Assembly: GCF_028640845.1 (NCBI RefSeq)
Contig: NC_080542.1
Coordinates: 60,303,064 to 60,367,063 of the forward strand
Origin: Ahaetulla prasina
Taxonomy: Eukaryota; Chordata; Lepidosauria; Squamata; Colubridae
Reading direction: 5' to 3'
DNA: 64,000 nt
Shown: positions 1-11,479 of the stretch, in pieces
Position numbering within the stretch: the first letter of the stretch is position 1
How the letters are laid out: every line of letters begins with the position of its first letter
Notes under the pieces: generated by a model
Seen by the model: the letters and a program-made list of their open reading frames with translations, nothing else
What the model was told of the DNA's origin: nothing
The model's database searches: none
Position numbers and translations under genes: made by a program

Positions 1-77
1 GGTGAAATTGAAGTGGTTGAAGTATTGGGCCCACAAAACCTATTTAGGAGACAGTTTTCAGGGAACTTTCAACACTT

Positions 78-1720
78 CTAAGTTCTTGAGTTCCATCCAC
101 ATTTCAAAAGGTACCTTATTCCAAGAATTGTCTCCAAGTTAGGAGAGCCTAGCAGAACACGTAGGCTTCTTTCTCCCAAATAGCCCATTGCCTTAGTTTT
201 GGAAAGCTTGAGGAATGTATAGGTACATGGCTGCAGCTCTCCCTTAGCATTCTTCTGAAGCAGTACTGCTCCTACAGCTACATCACTAGCATCCACTTGA
301 TCACAAAAAGCTTGTCCGAGTCAGGGATTTTTAGGATCAGTTCCACAGTGAAAAGGTGTTTAACTTTCTGGAACATGGCTTGGCACTCAAGTTCAAGGAC
401 TGGCTGGGCTTGGGCTTAACTTCTCCCTTCATTTTCAGCAGGTTGATCATTGATAAGGCTATCTGGGCAAACGTGGGGATGAATTGGTGGTAGAAGTTGC
501 AAATTTCAGAAAAATCTGCAGTTTTCAATGGGTTCCTACTCTAATATTGCCCATACCCTACCCAGGTCCATCTCCATGCCTCCTTTCAAAATCCAATTTA
601 GGCTCATCATGTGGAGGTTGCACTAGGATAGCTTTGCATAAAGTTGAGTCTTCTGCAATTTCTCTAGCACCTTTCTAACCATTTTCACATGCTCCTCCTG
701 GGTCTTGGTATAGATTAGTATATCATACTAATTAGGACCCCTCTATACAGGTGCTCACGTAAGACCTCATTTATCAACTGTATGAACATTGCAGATGATC
801 CTTATAATGCAAACAGCATCACGTTGAACTAGTAATAGCTCAGGGAATAATTAAACATTGTCTTCCATTGTCCCCTTCTGTAATTCTCACTCAGTAATAT
901 GCCTTCCTCAAGTCTAATTTGATGAAAATTCTCCTTTTGGCAAGTGCCCCAGCATGTCCTACATTAATTGGATAGGACAGCTATTTTCTATGTAGTTATA
1001 GTTCAGCCCCCAATAGTTCACACACAGTCTAAGACACCTATCTATGTTTTCCTTGAAGACCACAGAGGTTGCCAGCCTTGTTTTTGCCAGTTGAATGAAA
1101 CCCCTCGCTAGATTTCTGCCTTTAAATGCACAAAACTCCCCTATGTCCCTGGGTGTCGTCAAGTACATGTTCAGCTTTGGCAGTTTAGCTCCTGGCACAA
1201 TCTCAATTGCACAATCTGTGGATTGATGGCATGTGCCCAATTCCTTCTCACTAAAGACCTCAGCTAAATTGCGATATTCCTTTGCAGTTGGCAGCTCTAA
1301 ATCATTGCTTCCCTCCAGTGTACCAGCAGATTCTACTTTTGCTTCTCCAACTGCTGGTTCATGGCACACTACACTTTCACTAGCTCTTGCTGGTTGGCAG
1401 CTTTTCTCTCCATCCGTCACTTATTTTTGCCCCCATCCATGGAGGAGTTCCATTTTTTTTCAAGTATGCTAGCTCTAGGACTACTGCTTCTGTCATTGCA
1501 GGAGCTATGATAAGTCTAATAGTCTTTGGGTCCCAGCCTTGAGCTTGACAGGTTCGGTCAGGCAGATTGCTGGCAGCCCTCTAGTTATCGATCCACTCAA
1601 CTGGGAAAATGTCTTAATTTTCTCAGTGTCACCCCTAACTTCTCTACCACTTGGGGGTTAACCAGGCAGTGGATGGACCCCACATCCAACAGGGCAGTAA
1701 AGATCCTTCCTACTCCCAAA
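78..1720 (-). pseudogene. pol: Gypsy pol pseudogene (protease, RT, RNase H fragments)
   Basis: The piece at 78-296 begins with the MDASDVAVGAVLLQ motif typical of the RNase H start in Gypsy pol. The piece at 337-528 contains the FYHQFIPTFAQIA motif found just after the RT catalytic site. The piece at 959-1420 has EYRNLAEVFSEKE followed by STDCAIEIVPGAKLPK and ARGFIQLAKTRLA, the N-terminal part of Gypsy RT, and a degraded LRLCVNYWGLN. Around 690-760 the region that should carry the catalytic aspartates is frameshifted and has a stop. Around 1650-1720 a protease-like LLDVGSIHCLVNP appears, with glycine shifted from the expected D-S-G. The many frameshifts exclude a functional product. The element would have been cytoplasmic and particle-forming; here it is only a fossil. 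Confidence 0.8.
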
Positions 1721-2439
1721 GAGTACACCAAAATTTCTACCTTAGCTGTCATATGGATATGGTGCTACTTATCATCGGGCCGTATTCTCCTTCGCTGTCA
1801 GTTTTGTAAAAGACAGGTCCTGTCTTGGTGGGGGGTTGGAGTTCTGTCCTCCCCACTGGACTGAGGGGGAGAGAACTCCATGACCTGCTGCCCTACGCAA
1901 GTGTTCTCCTTTGGTTTTGCTGGAAGTTTCTTCCTCTTTGGCTGGCCTGGTAATGAGGGATTATTTACTGAACATGGTGCAAGGCATTTGGCAGTTCAGT
2001 CTACCTCCTTTCCACAGTGGAAGGAAACTCCTGGACTTCCCTCCTCTTGTTGGAGGCGCATCATATTCTCTCTTCTGGGGGTCACTCACTTCTGTGCCAT
2101 TCATTGGAGCCGACTCTCCTGCCTGGTCTGTTCATGGTATTCCATCAGGTCAATCTCTTCTTCAGTAGTAGTAGTATAGCTTTTTGTTTAGTCCTTCTCG
2201 TAATTGGTAGACCAACGTATATGCTCAGGCCAGTCTCCCAAGTGACTGTGCAGAACTCCGACTGCAGCCATATATACTGGCATCACTGGTTCCAGAAAGG
2301 GAGGAAAAGGGATAGACAGAGTTACCAGTGGCTTCACACCTCCTAACCTGGTTACCGCGGCCACTGTTCCCATGTTGCAGTTGCATGAATCTCCATTCCC
2401 CTGAAGTTCTCCCTCAATGGTTCCAATGAATGGGTTGTG

Positions 2440-2865
2440 GTGATCAGGAGTTTCTACTCAGCAGGATTGTCCCACTCAGCCAGGTATCTTGCTTTCCACT
2501 TCCATCAACAGAGGGATGAGGGGTTCTTTGGCCTCTGTTGCCTTGCCCACATTTGTAGCCCAGCAGGTCTTCGCTTCCAGGTATGGAATTTCCTTTGCCC
2601 CCTCTCTCATGGCTACACATGGTTGCTTGACCTCTTGTCTTTTCAGGAATGTGCCAGGTAGCTGCTCCAATTTGCAGTGGCGCCAGAGTTTCCTGACCCA
2701 AGACCTCTCCCTGGCTGCTTCTTTGCCTCCAAATCTTTGTCTGTATTCAACATCTTGGGGTTGTTGACCTCCTGTGGGATCCAGGCAGGTTACTATTATG
2801 AGAATTGACTTAATGTCAACTGTCCCTTTGGTAAATGAATTTAAAAAAAAACACTCTTGGGACAT
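2440..2865 (-). pseudogene. gag: Gypsy gag-like remnant with broken zinc knuckle
   Basis: Upstream of the pol fossil on the same strand is a fairly long open stretch rich in charged residues. Around 2530-2590 one frame reads CWATNVGK and another GYKCGQGNRGQ, which together look like a frameshifted CCHC nucleocapsid knuckle. Its position matches gag. The sequence is too diverged to define capsid or matrix parts. Confidence 0.5.
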
Positions 2866-2870
2866 TATTT

Positions 2871-3907
2871 TACCAAGAGTATAACTTTACTGATGATTAC
2901 ACATAGACATAGAAGTAGCAAAATGAATTATAAAGTTTTCATGTGAAAATCAGTATAAGTAAAATTCTCTTTTCACCCTGGACCTCCACACAGTTCATTG
3001 TCCACCAATCAATTGTATTCATTTTGTTTTGGGAACATTCTGAGCAGCTTGGAATTTTCCCAGTGTTTGACCTTGGGGTGTTTGAACTTTGTCAGGCTAT
3101 GTCAGTTCACTTGAATTCCTTAACTGCCTCCTAAGTCTCCCTTGCATTACAATACTTCCTCATCCCTGTTTCTGTTGTCTGGTTGCAAGTAGGGGTGCAT
3201 GGCGAGTCAGCCATGACACATCAGTGTATGACTTTTATTGTGCTTTAGAGAAAGATTGTGAGCCTTTTCCTCAGAGCCAAATTATCTCCACAGTAATCAA
3301 AGCATGTGTTTTGACAGTCATGAAATAATGGGATGCCCTTCTTCCTCTCAGTCATCAGAGAGTTACAGGCAGAACATTAGAGTTTAGGGGAAGTAATTGC
3401 ACAATTGAACAGACTACTTTTCTCCTGCATCTTTTTCAGTCTCAAAGTATCTTTGCCTATAGTTTGATTCCCTGAGTTAGCATGGTAAGTAAGTAAAATA
3501 ATATTTATTAAGAAATATTTATACAGGCACTTTTCTCTTTCTATTCTTAAAACTGTTTTCCTCAGATGATCCACTATAATTGGATATCTAGAGAAAATGT
3601 CATGATGCAAATTAGATACACAATTATCCCCAGTCCCAGGAAATGGAAACGAAAATGTCATGCCTTGATGCATTATTAAAATTGCTAAGACTGTTGTCTC
3701 CTATTATCATTAGACTGACAGAAGCTGCTTATTCCCTCTTCATGAACCTCAGAAGATTAATGACACATGATGAAGCTAAACAGAACCCTGCTCTAAATGT
3801 TGAGTAGGTGTTTCTTGTTCTCAAAGTCAAAAATAGTCCAATTTCCATTGACTGAAAAAGTTGAGATCAAAACATCTAGAGTTTAAAAACTGGAGCAGAA
3901 TTTATAC
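2871..3907. other. Unassigned AT-rich stretch
   Basis: No gene, LINE, SINE or terminal repeat is recognisable here. The short open frames show no familiar motif. It may contain old, unrecognisable transposon sequence. Confidence 0.4.
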
Positions 3908-3956
3908 AGAATAATAGAATAACAGAGTTGGAAGGGACCTTGAAGGTCTTCTAATA

Positions 3957-4288
3957 CAGGGGTCCCCCAACCCCTGGGCTATAAGTATAATCCACTACTG
4001 AGCCATGGCCCATTTGGAATCAGGCCGTGCCATTGGCAAGTGAGTGCATGTGCAGCTCCATTAGTGCAAGCGGAGGGTGCAAATGCTTACAGCCCCACTT
4101 GTATGAATGGCAGGCTTTGATATTTGCAGCCCCATTTGTGCAAGCAGTGGGCCTTGGTGCTTGCAGCTTCAATTGTTTGAGTGGTGTGCATGCCTGCTGC
4201 TCACACAAATGAAACCGCCCTTACACATGTTGCTCCTTGCGCAAAACCATCCCCTCTGTCACTGGGCTGTAAAGGTTGGGGAATGCTG
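3957..4288. mobile_element. hAT non-autonomous element, 332 bp, with 8-bp target duplication
   Basis: The ends are CAGGGGTCCCCCAACC and GGTTGGGGAATGCTG, near-perfect inverted repeats starting with CAG. The flanks are ttctaata (3949-3956) and ttctaatc (4289-4296), a 7-of-8 match, as expected for hAT insertion. It lies inside the 3' end of the antisense CR1/L3, which reads on across it. There is no transposase inside. Confidence 0.85.
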
Positions 4289-5161
4289 TTCTAATCCAGC
4301 CACCTGCCCAAGCAGGAGGCCCTATATACCATTCCAAACAAGTGGCTGTCCAGTCTCTTCTTAAAAGCTGCTACTGATGGAGCACCCACAACTTCTATAG
4401 GCAAGCCAGAAATTTCTGCTTAATTTTAGGTTGGTTCTCTCTTTGGTTAGTTTCCATCTGTTGTTTCTTGTCTCGCCTTCTGGTGCTTCAGAAAATAGGT
4501 TGACCCCCTCTTCTTTGTGGTAGGCTAAAATATTGGAACACTGCTATAATGTCACCCCTAGTCTTTCTTTTCACTAGACTAAACAAATCCAATTCCTGCA
4601 ACCATTCTTCATATGTTTTAGCCACCAGACCCCTTAATCATCTCTGTTGCTTTTTTTTGCACTCCTTCTAGAGCATCTACATCTTTTTAATAATATGGTG
4701 ACCAATATTGGATTCTAAGTATTCTAAGTGTGGTCTTACTAAGGCTTTATAAAGCAGTATTAATAATTTACATTATCTTGATTCTATCCATCTGTTAATA
4801 CAACCTAGGATTATATTGGGTGTTTTGGCTGCTACCTCACACCACTGGTTCATATTTAAGTGATTGTTCACTAGGACTCCCAAGATCTCTTTCACAATTA
4901 CTGCTGTTGAGCCAGGTTTCACCTAATCTATACCTGTATATTTGATTTTTCTTCTAAATGTAAAACCTTAGTTTTCTCACCATTAAATTCATTTTGTTTG
5001 GTAGGTCCCAGTGTTGAAGTCTGTTGAATCTGGATCTTGAACCTATTTTCTCGGATGTTAGCTATTCCTGCCAGTTTATTGTTGTCTTTAAATTTGATGA
5101 GTCCCCCTTGTATTCCCTCATCTAAATCATTTATGAAGTTGTTGAAGAGTCCTGGGCCTAA

Positions 5162-6168
5162 ATTGGCTGACCAACCGCACTCAACGTGTAGTCCTCAACA
5201 GAACTGCATCCACATGGAGGGAAGTATGCAGTGGAGTACCCCAAGGCTATGTTTTAGGCCCAGTACTCTTCAACATCTTCATCAGTGACTTGGACGAGGG
5301 GATAGATGGGGAACTCATCAAATTTGCAGATGACACCAAGCTGGCAGGAATAGCCAACACTCCAGAAGATAGGCTCAAATTACAGAAAGATCTTGACAGA
5401 CTTGAACATTGGGCGCTATCTAACAAATGAAATTCAAAGTGAAAAAAGTAAGGTTCTACATTTAGGCAAAAAAAACCCAAAATGCACAGGTACCGTATAT
5501 GTGGTACCTTGCTCAATAGTAGTACCTATGAGAGGGATCTTTAGTCCTAGTGGACAACCATTTAGATATGAGCCAGCAGTGTGCAGCTGCTGCTAAAAAA
5601 GCCAACACAGTTCTGGGCTGCATAAACAAGAGGGATAGAATCAAGATCATATGAAGTGTTAGTGCCACTTTATAAGGCCACACTTGGAATACTGCATTCA
5701 GTTTTGGTCGCCACGATGTAAAAAAGATGCTGAGACTCTAGAAAGAGTGCAGAGAAGAGTAACAAAGATGATTAGGGGACTGGAGGCTAAAACATATGAA
5801 GAACGATTGCAGGAACTGGGTATGTCTAGTTTAATGAAAAGAAGGACTAGGGGAGACATGATAGCAGTGTTCCAATATCTCAGGGGCTGCCACAGAGAAA
5901 TGGGAGTTGGGCTGTTTTCCAAAGCACCTGAGGGTAGAACAAGAAGCAATGGGTGGAAACTGATCAAGAAAAGAAGCAACTTAGAACTAAGGAGAAATTT
6001 CCTGACAGTTAGAACAATTAATAAGTGGAACGACTTGCCTGCAGAAGTTGTGAATGCTCCAACACTGAAAATTTTTAAGAAAATGTTGGATAACCATCTG
6101 TCTGAGATGATGTAGGGTTTCCTGCCTGGGTAGGGGGTTGGCTAGAAGGCCTCCAAGGTCCCTTCCAA
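5162..6168 (+). mobile_element. Younger CR1/L3 LINE 3' portion, sense, inserted in the older copy
   Basis: The + strand carries the ORF2 C-terminal region, including a 143-residue open stretch at 5684-6115 with LEYCIQFWSP, KDAETLERVQRRVTKMIRGLE and NKWNDLPAEVVNAP, hallmarks of the CR1/L3 C-terminus. It ends in the usual GGTCCCTTCCAACT and a microsatellite tail. It is 5'-truncated. Its upstream part has several stops, so it does not encode an active enzyme. Confidence 0.9.
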
Positions 6169-6169
6169 C

Positions 6170-6256
<87 letters not shown>
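6169..6256 (+). repeat. (GTT)n then (ATT)n microsatellite tail
   Basis: About 50 bp of GTT repeats pass into about 38 bp of ATT repeats, directly after the CR1/L3 3' end. This is the microsatellite tail of that LINE. Confidence 0.95.
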
Positions 6257-6257
<1 letters not shown>

Positions 6258-6599
6258 AATGAAACCTTGGTTTACCACATTGCTTTCTTCTTCCATGTAG
6301 ATATAGTTCCATTGAGGACTAGGTATTGATTGTGATTTGTCAACCAGTTACAAATCCATCTGGTGGTGATGATGCACATTGTGTTTTGGCTTACTAAGAA
6401 ATAGGTTATAGTCTACCTGTCAAAAACCTTACTGAAATCCAAGTATACTATGTCCATAGCATTTCGCTCATCTACTAATTTAGTTACTTTGTCAAATAAT
6501 GGAATAAGATTTGTTTGGCATGATCTGTTTTTGGTAAACCCATGTTGGTTCTGTTTATAATCTTGCTTGCTTTTAGATGTTCACAGATTGTTGCTTGAT

Positions 6600-6850
6600 T
6601 GTCTTTTCCAGGAACTTTCTAGCTTTTCAACTAATGCAGGGTTGACCAAGCATCTGGTGCAACACAAGTCCAAGAGGGGTCCCTTATGCCAAGAGGACTG
6701 TACTATCATTTCTAAGTGGATGGTCACGGGGATTATAGGATGACTTACCAAGAGGTCATCACCCATATCCATTTTGCTCCCCAGTAGTTCTTGGATTGGA
6801 GTGATCAGAATTCTCACACCATCATGTTTTCTAAAGGTTTGGTGATCAGG
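6600..6850 (-). pseudogene. Second Ty3/Gypsy fragment (protease region)
   Basis: On the minus strand this reads LLDLCCTRCLVNPALVEKL, the protease-site neighbourhood of the same Gypsy family as at 1-2870. The catalytic serine-glycine of D-S-G is replaced. Upstream sequence (IPVTIHLEMIVQSS) also fits the protease region. The fragment continues only about 250 bp, and no RT follows. The sequence around 7030-7150 may be further gag-side sequence but is too decayed to call. Confidence 0.6.
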
Positions 6851-7029
6851 CAATTCAGCTGGGATCGCCAGAGGAGCCTTTTAAAAGCTTTTTTTTTTAC
6901 AACCTCTTCGGCCAAGGGAACTGGTTCGGGGGCGTGGCCAGCTGGGCATTGTTACTGGTTCTGTGAACTTGGCCAGATTTTTTCCAGCGGTTCTTGAGAA
7001 CTGGTCAGAACTGGTAGCAACCCACCACT
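6846..7029. mobile_element. hAT fragment, same family as 54631-55323
   Basis: It contains a GCTTTTTTTTTTACAACCTCTTCGGCC piece like the internal palindrome of the 54.6 kb element. It ends GGTCAGAACTGGTAGC then CCCACCACTG, the family's right terminus. The left end is missing and no target duplication was found. Confidence 0.55.
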
Positions 7030-7550
7030 GATCTTCACCATCCACTTTCCCCAGAAACGTTTCCTTCTCAATTTCTACATGCAGTTCCCTGTAGCGGTCC
7101 TCTTGGCTTCCGTGTGAAAGTCACCTTGGAGGGCTGCTCATCCCAGTCTTCTTTCTTCCTGATCCCCAGTGACTACCAGGGTCTGGGGTGATCATCTCAG
7201 GTTGAGGTGCCATGTAGGTGTTTTAGAAGCTGCTCAGATGTTTGGTGCCACATGGTGCAATTCTCATTCTTTTCCCAGGCTCTGCAGCCTTGAAGATTGG
7301 AACAAATTGGTTCTCACACCTGTGGCTTCTGTAAGCCTGTCAACCCCCTCCCCCTTAGGTCATCTCTATCCTCTCTATATGCAAATTGCCTACATCCTCT
7401 TCTCCCTGACCCCCAATGATTGATGGCAGGATGCCAGCGAGACACCAAACTGAAGATGGCAGATCTGACAGAAGGTGGATGCTGGGAATTATTCCTTTAT
7501 TGGGAACTTTTCATGTGTAATTTATTAAGGTGTACCTAAGCCTTACTAAA

Positions 7551-8426
7551 GGGAGGTGGTGGCTCAGTGGCTAAGATGCTGAACTTGTCAATTGAAAGGT
7601 CGGCAGTTCAGTGGTTTGAATCCCTAATGCTGCATAACTGGGTGAGCTCCCGTTATTTGTCCCAGCTTCTGCCAACCTAGCAGTTTGAAAGCATGTAAAA
7701 TATGCAAGTAGAAAAATAGGGACCACCTTTGGTGGGAAGGTAATACCGTTCCATGTGCCTTTGGCATTGAGTCATGCTGGCCACATGACCACGGAGACAT
7801 CTTTTTTTTTTAATTGAAAAAGTTTTTACAAAAATTTTCATCCCCCTCCCCCCGCCACTCCATTCCCTCCCTCCAAAACCACCCTCCTTCCTCCCCCCCC
7901 CCGACTTCCCAGAACAAACACAAGGTATAGTTCAAAAGAAAAAACAATCGTTCACTAAATTTTCCCTAACACAAATTATAATCCTCCCCTTTTTCTCAAA
8001 TCCTAACTTCCCCCATACAAATCAAAGATAAATACATCCTAATCATTCAAAAGCAATCTGATATCTCTTAATCTGATATCTATTTTGCATATATTCAATT
8101 CATTTTTCCATTCAGTTATATATTTTTCTTGTGTAGTGTCTTTCAAAAAGGCTGAGATTTTAGCCATCTCAGCCAAATTAGCAACTTTCAATATCCATTC
8201 TTCTATTGTAGGTTACTCTTTTTTCTTCCAGTATTGTCCTATCAGTAGTCTTGCCGCTGTTATTAAATTTAAAATCAACTTAGTCTCAATTACTGTACAG
8301 TCCGTAATAAGATCACGGAGACGTCTTTGAACAGCACTGGCTTTTTGGCTTTGAAGCAGAAATGAGCACCCCCTAGAGTCGGGAACGACTAGCACTTATG
8401 TGCGAGAGGAACCTGTATCTTTACCT
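7551..8426 (+). mobile_element. Sauria SINE, tRNA-derived, split by an L1
   Basis: It starts GGGAGGTGGTGGCTCAGTGG with a tRNA-like A-box region and a GGTTTGAATCCC B-box. It proceeds through the typical body (GGGACCACCTTTGGTGGGAAGG, GGCCACATGACC) and ends with GTCGGGAACGACTAGCAC and TCTTTACCT. A 14-bp target duplication, taagccttactaaa, flanks it (7537-7550 and 8427-8440). An antisense L1 piece (7802-8310) interrupts the body. Confidence 0.92.
7802..8310 (-). mobile_element. 5'-truncated L1 3' end inserted in the SINE
   Basis: A poly-T run at the left marks the 3' poly-A tail of a minus-strand insertion. Read antisense, 8120-8310 gives KLILNLITAARLLIGQYWKKKE, a stop, then PTIEEWILKVANLAEMAK, the C-terminus of L1 ORF2. 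The SINE sequence is duplicated at the ends: gaccacggagacatc (7787-7801) and gatcacggagacgtc (8311-8325). Confidence 0.88.
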
Positions 8427-8440
8427 TAAGCCTTACTAAA

Positions 8441-9179
8441 TAGTCCTTTTTATTTAAAACATGCCATACAAACAATATTGACATCCTCTTCCTTCTGTAA
8501 ATCATGAAATCACCATTCATGTGTGCAGTCTTCAATGGGGAACATAGCACTGTACATGTAAAAGATTTTGTGTTGTAGAAGTCACATTGTATTTGGATGA
8601 CAAACACAGTATAATTCTACATTGCTCATAATTATTTATGTGGCCAGTTTCCTATGCAAATTTATTGCCTGAACTAGGCATTAATGATGAAGTAGAAATA
8701 ATGTGTAATCCTATTCTAGCTTTGTCTCCTTCATTTGTTATTATTCTTTATAAGAAAACACAAACCACAATAGTAATATATGAGCAACTTTTGACATATA
8801 GGATGGTTTTCCAGGTTATGGGTAATACATGCAGCTAGTCTCAGTTTGTGGCAGTGTGTGTGTGGAATCTTGAGTGGCCTCACTTGGGTTCAAACAATGG
8901 GGATCCTATATGAAAGTAATTTGTGAGAAGGAGCGTTTGTGTATATTTCTATTTTCATCCTCTCCTAATTAAGAACATCTTCAGCTATGAATAGGAAAGA
9001 ATCTAGGGATAAGAATTTAACTAGAAAAACATTTCCTTTGATCTGAATAAATCTTCTCTAAAACTTCAAATGGGCCAAAGTCATAAAAGCTCAAGGGTAG
9101 GATCTACTTACACAATTGAACTTCATGCTTCAGTTCTCTTCAGCTGGCAATCTTTATGATTTATATTGATATATTGATC
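8441..9179. other. Unassigned stretch
   Basis: AT-rich sequence with no recognisable gene or repeat. Confidence 0.4.
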
Positions 9180-9325
9180 ATCAATTGTGTTGTAAATGTT
9201 GTACCTTGATGAACGTATCTTTTCTTTTATGTACACTGAGAGCATATGCACCAAGACAAATTCCTTGTGTGTCCAATCACACTTGGCCAATAAAATTCTA
9301 TTCTAAAAATTCTAAATTCTATTCT
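9180..9325 (+). mobile_element. LINE-like 3' tail ending in ATTCT repeats
   Basis: The segment GTACACTGAGAGCATATGCACC followed by CAATCACACTTGGCCAATAAA and ATTCTATTCT repeats is a tail I recognise as common in snake genomes. I cannot name the LINE clade from so short a piece. Confidence 0.45.
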
Positions 9326-10559
9326 TTCATCTATTCATCCCACCCCCTGCCCCTTAACAGGGATAATGAATTTAACTGAAGAAGTCCACTTCTAAATGCA
9401 TTTCTGGAAGTGTGTTCCCTTGAACTGGATATTCAGAGGAGTTTAAAGTCTCTGCTGACATATTGCGTACTATTCTCTCAGCTTCAGCGTTCAGATAATT
9501 TTGACTAAGGAAATAAAGTAAGCGGGGCAGTGTCTGTAATTAGTGGAAGAAACGATGTTCTCAATCGGATTAAAAATTCTTGAAAAGCTTATTAGTGAAA
9601 CTTGAGGTCTTTCTTTCTCATGTTTCTACTAAATAAAGTTAGGATAAAGACTTCAAGGGAGAAGCCCGCCCCCTCCAGTTTCAAGGTCCTGTACAACAAA
9701 ATATGCTTACCTTTGGGACACACCTATGACATTATTTTATTTTTCAGATCTATCCTAGGCATTTATCTTTCTACCTTGGACAAAGGGAGAGATTAGAAGA
9801 TCTCTAAGATCTCTTCTAGGCCTATAATTGTATGATTTTTCTCCCAGAAATATCAGACTTATAATTTGTTCCTGTTTTATAAACAAACAAGCAGCATTAA
9901 GGGAATTATCTAGCCTTTATTCAAATCATTAAAAACCTTCTAAATTATCATTGCTTAAGCAAAACTAGGATTGCAGCAATTTTCTCGTAGCACTTCATAA
10001 CAAAAATGAACTATCAAAACAACAGCTTTGATTTCTAAAAGTTCTCTCCTACAAGATATACCCCCAATTATATAGTCTCTTTGTAAAAAAGAGGCAGATA
10101 TCTAGATGGATATCAAAGGGGAACTGTTTTGTGAATTGTTCAGTGTGCGGCTGAAATAATGTTCCTAATCATGTCTATTCAGTGCCATCGAGTTCCAGGT
10201 AAACCACATTGAAGAGGCATCAGCCACCTCCTAATCTTGCATGACAGGAGTTGTCCAGTTTAGTTAGCACTTCAGCTTTGTATTTAGGAGGAATATCTTT
10301 CTTGGTTAACATTCCACACTGGAACATTCTGAACATTTTTTATGTACCACAAATTTCCTGCTTCTTTCTCTATGTGGAAGGACACAATTTTAAGAAGTAC
10401 GCTACAACCAAGGATTGAGTTTTCTTTTCGTGATAAATTTGAGCTAACTATATCTATTAACACCCTTTTACCCTGCTTTTGGGCAGGGGGCCGCTGGGTA
10501 CCAGGAGATAGGGAGGATTTTTAAAAATAACAGTAATATCCTTTGAGTGGCAGAGAGAA
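9326..10559. other. Unassigned stretch
   Basis: No gene or clear repeat is visible; short open frames carry no known motif. Confidence 0.4.
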
Positions 10560-10975
10560 TACTGATGACTGCTCCGAGGGGTCTGGAGACTAAAGCATAT
10601 GAAGAAGGATGCAGGAATTGGCCATGTCTAGTCTAATGAAAGGAAGGATTAGGGGTGATATGAAAGCAGTCTTCCAATATTTGAGAGGCAGCCGCAAAGA
10701 TGAGGGGGGTAGCATATTCTCCAAAGTTCCTAAAGGCAAGACAGGAAGCAGTGGATGAAAACTAATCAAGGAGAAAACTAAACTAGAAGTAGAGAAAAAT
10801 TTCCTGACAGAACAATTAATCAGTGGAAGGGCTTGCTTTCAGAATTTATGAGTGCTCCATCACCAGAGGTTTTTAAGGAGAGATTGGACAAGCATTTTCT
10901 GAAATAGTATAGAGTCTCATGTTTGAGTTGGACTAGAAGACCTCCAATATCCCTTCAAAGGTTTGATAGAGAGCT
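10560..10975 (+). mobile_element. CR1/L3 3' end, sense
   Basis: The sequence parallels the CR1/L3 C-terminus at 5770-6165 (the LEAK-TYEE, MSSLMKRR and SNLE-REKFLT regions), with frameshifts, and ends TTGGACTAGAAGACCTCCAATATCCCTTC. There is no long microsatellite tail. Confidence 0.85.
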
Positions 10976-11001
10976 TTACATGAGCAGAGCAGTGCTTAGA
11001 G

Positions 11002-11471
11002 CCATGATGGTGAACCTATGGCACACATGCCACAGGTGGCACACGGAGCCATATCAGTGGGCATGGGAGCTCAGCTCCGGCACATATGCGCATACTGGCC
11101 AGCTGATTTTTGGGTCTTTTGGGCCCACCGGAAGTAGGGAAACAGACTGTCTCCTGCCTCTGGAGGGCCTCCGGGAGGAGGGAGGCCGTTTTCACCCTCC
11201 CCAACTCCTAGAAAGGCTCTGGAGGCTGGGGAGAGCAAACAGGCCGTTTTCGCCCTCATCAGACTCCTTGAAAGGCTCTGGAGCCTGGGGAGGGCGAAAA
11301 ACGGGCCTACCAGGCCCACCTTGCCATCACATGCCAAAGCAAGGGGAGTGCGGGGGGGAGGGTGCAGGACGCATAGAATGATGGGTGTGGGCACGCATGC
11401 GCACGCAACACACACACACACCCGCTCCCCCCAATTTTGGCATGCGATGGCAAAAAGGTTAGCCATAACTG
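11002..11471. mobile_element. hAT non-autonomous element, 470 bp
   Basis: The ends CCATGATGGTGAACCTATGG and GGTTAGCCATAACTG are inverted. The flanks gcttagag (10994-11001) and gcttagaa (11472-11479) match at 7 of 8 bases. The GC-rich interior contains a duplicated segment: CCTCC...CTTGAAAGGCTCTGGAG occurs twice in about 80 bp. No transposase is present. A related element lies at 63468-63814. Confidence 0.82.
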
Positions 11472-11479
11472 GCTTAGAA

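Larger units (their letters stand above)
1..2870 (-). mobile_element. Decayed Ty3/Gypsy LTR retrotransposon (internal region)
   Basis: Read on the minus strand, this stretch follows the gag - protease - reverse transcriptase - RNase H order of Ty3/Gypsy elements: a gag-like part with a damaged zinc knuckle near 2530-2590, a protease-like motif near 1650-1720, RT fragments from 1420 down to about 340, and RNase H at 296-78. The frames are broken many times, so the copy is dead. Integrase and the 3' LTR would lie left of base 1. No LTR is visible at the 2870 end. The assignment rests on recognisable RT and RNase H motifs. Confidence 0.8.
3908..6600 (-). mobile_element. Old CR1/L3 LINE, antisense, split by two later insertions
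   Basis: The 3' end, in antisense, is the AGAGTTGGAAGGGACCTTGAAGG sequence at about 3920 with an AATAGAATAA-like tail. It continues through the C-terminal ORF2 region to 5161 and resumes at about 6257-6600 with RT sequence (antisense of the lipid-like YLDFSKAFD region near 6420-6470 and of the MGLPKTDH region near 6530). A hAT MITE (3957-4288) and a younger CR1/L3 in the opposite direction (5162-6256) interrupt it. Many stops are present. Confidence 0.85.

Noticed and set aside
6075..6329. Poly-N, poly-V and poly-I open frames
   Set aside because: They are translations of the (GTT)n/(ATT)n microsatellite, not genes.
7551..7640. Functional tRNA gene
   Set aside because: The tRNA-like boxes belong to the Sauria SINE head; the sequence continues into the SINE body.
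11002..11471. CpG island or promoter from GC content
   Set aside because: hAT ends and target duplication explain the GC-rich island.
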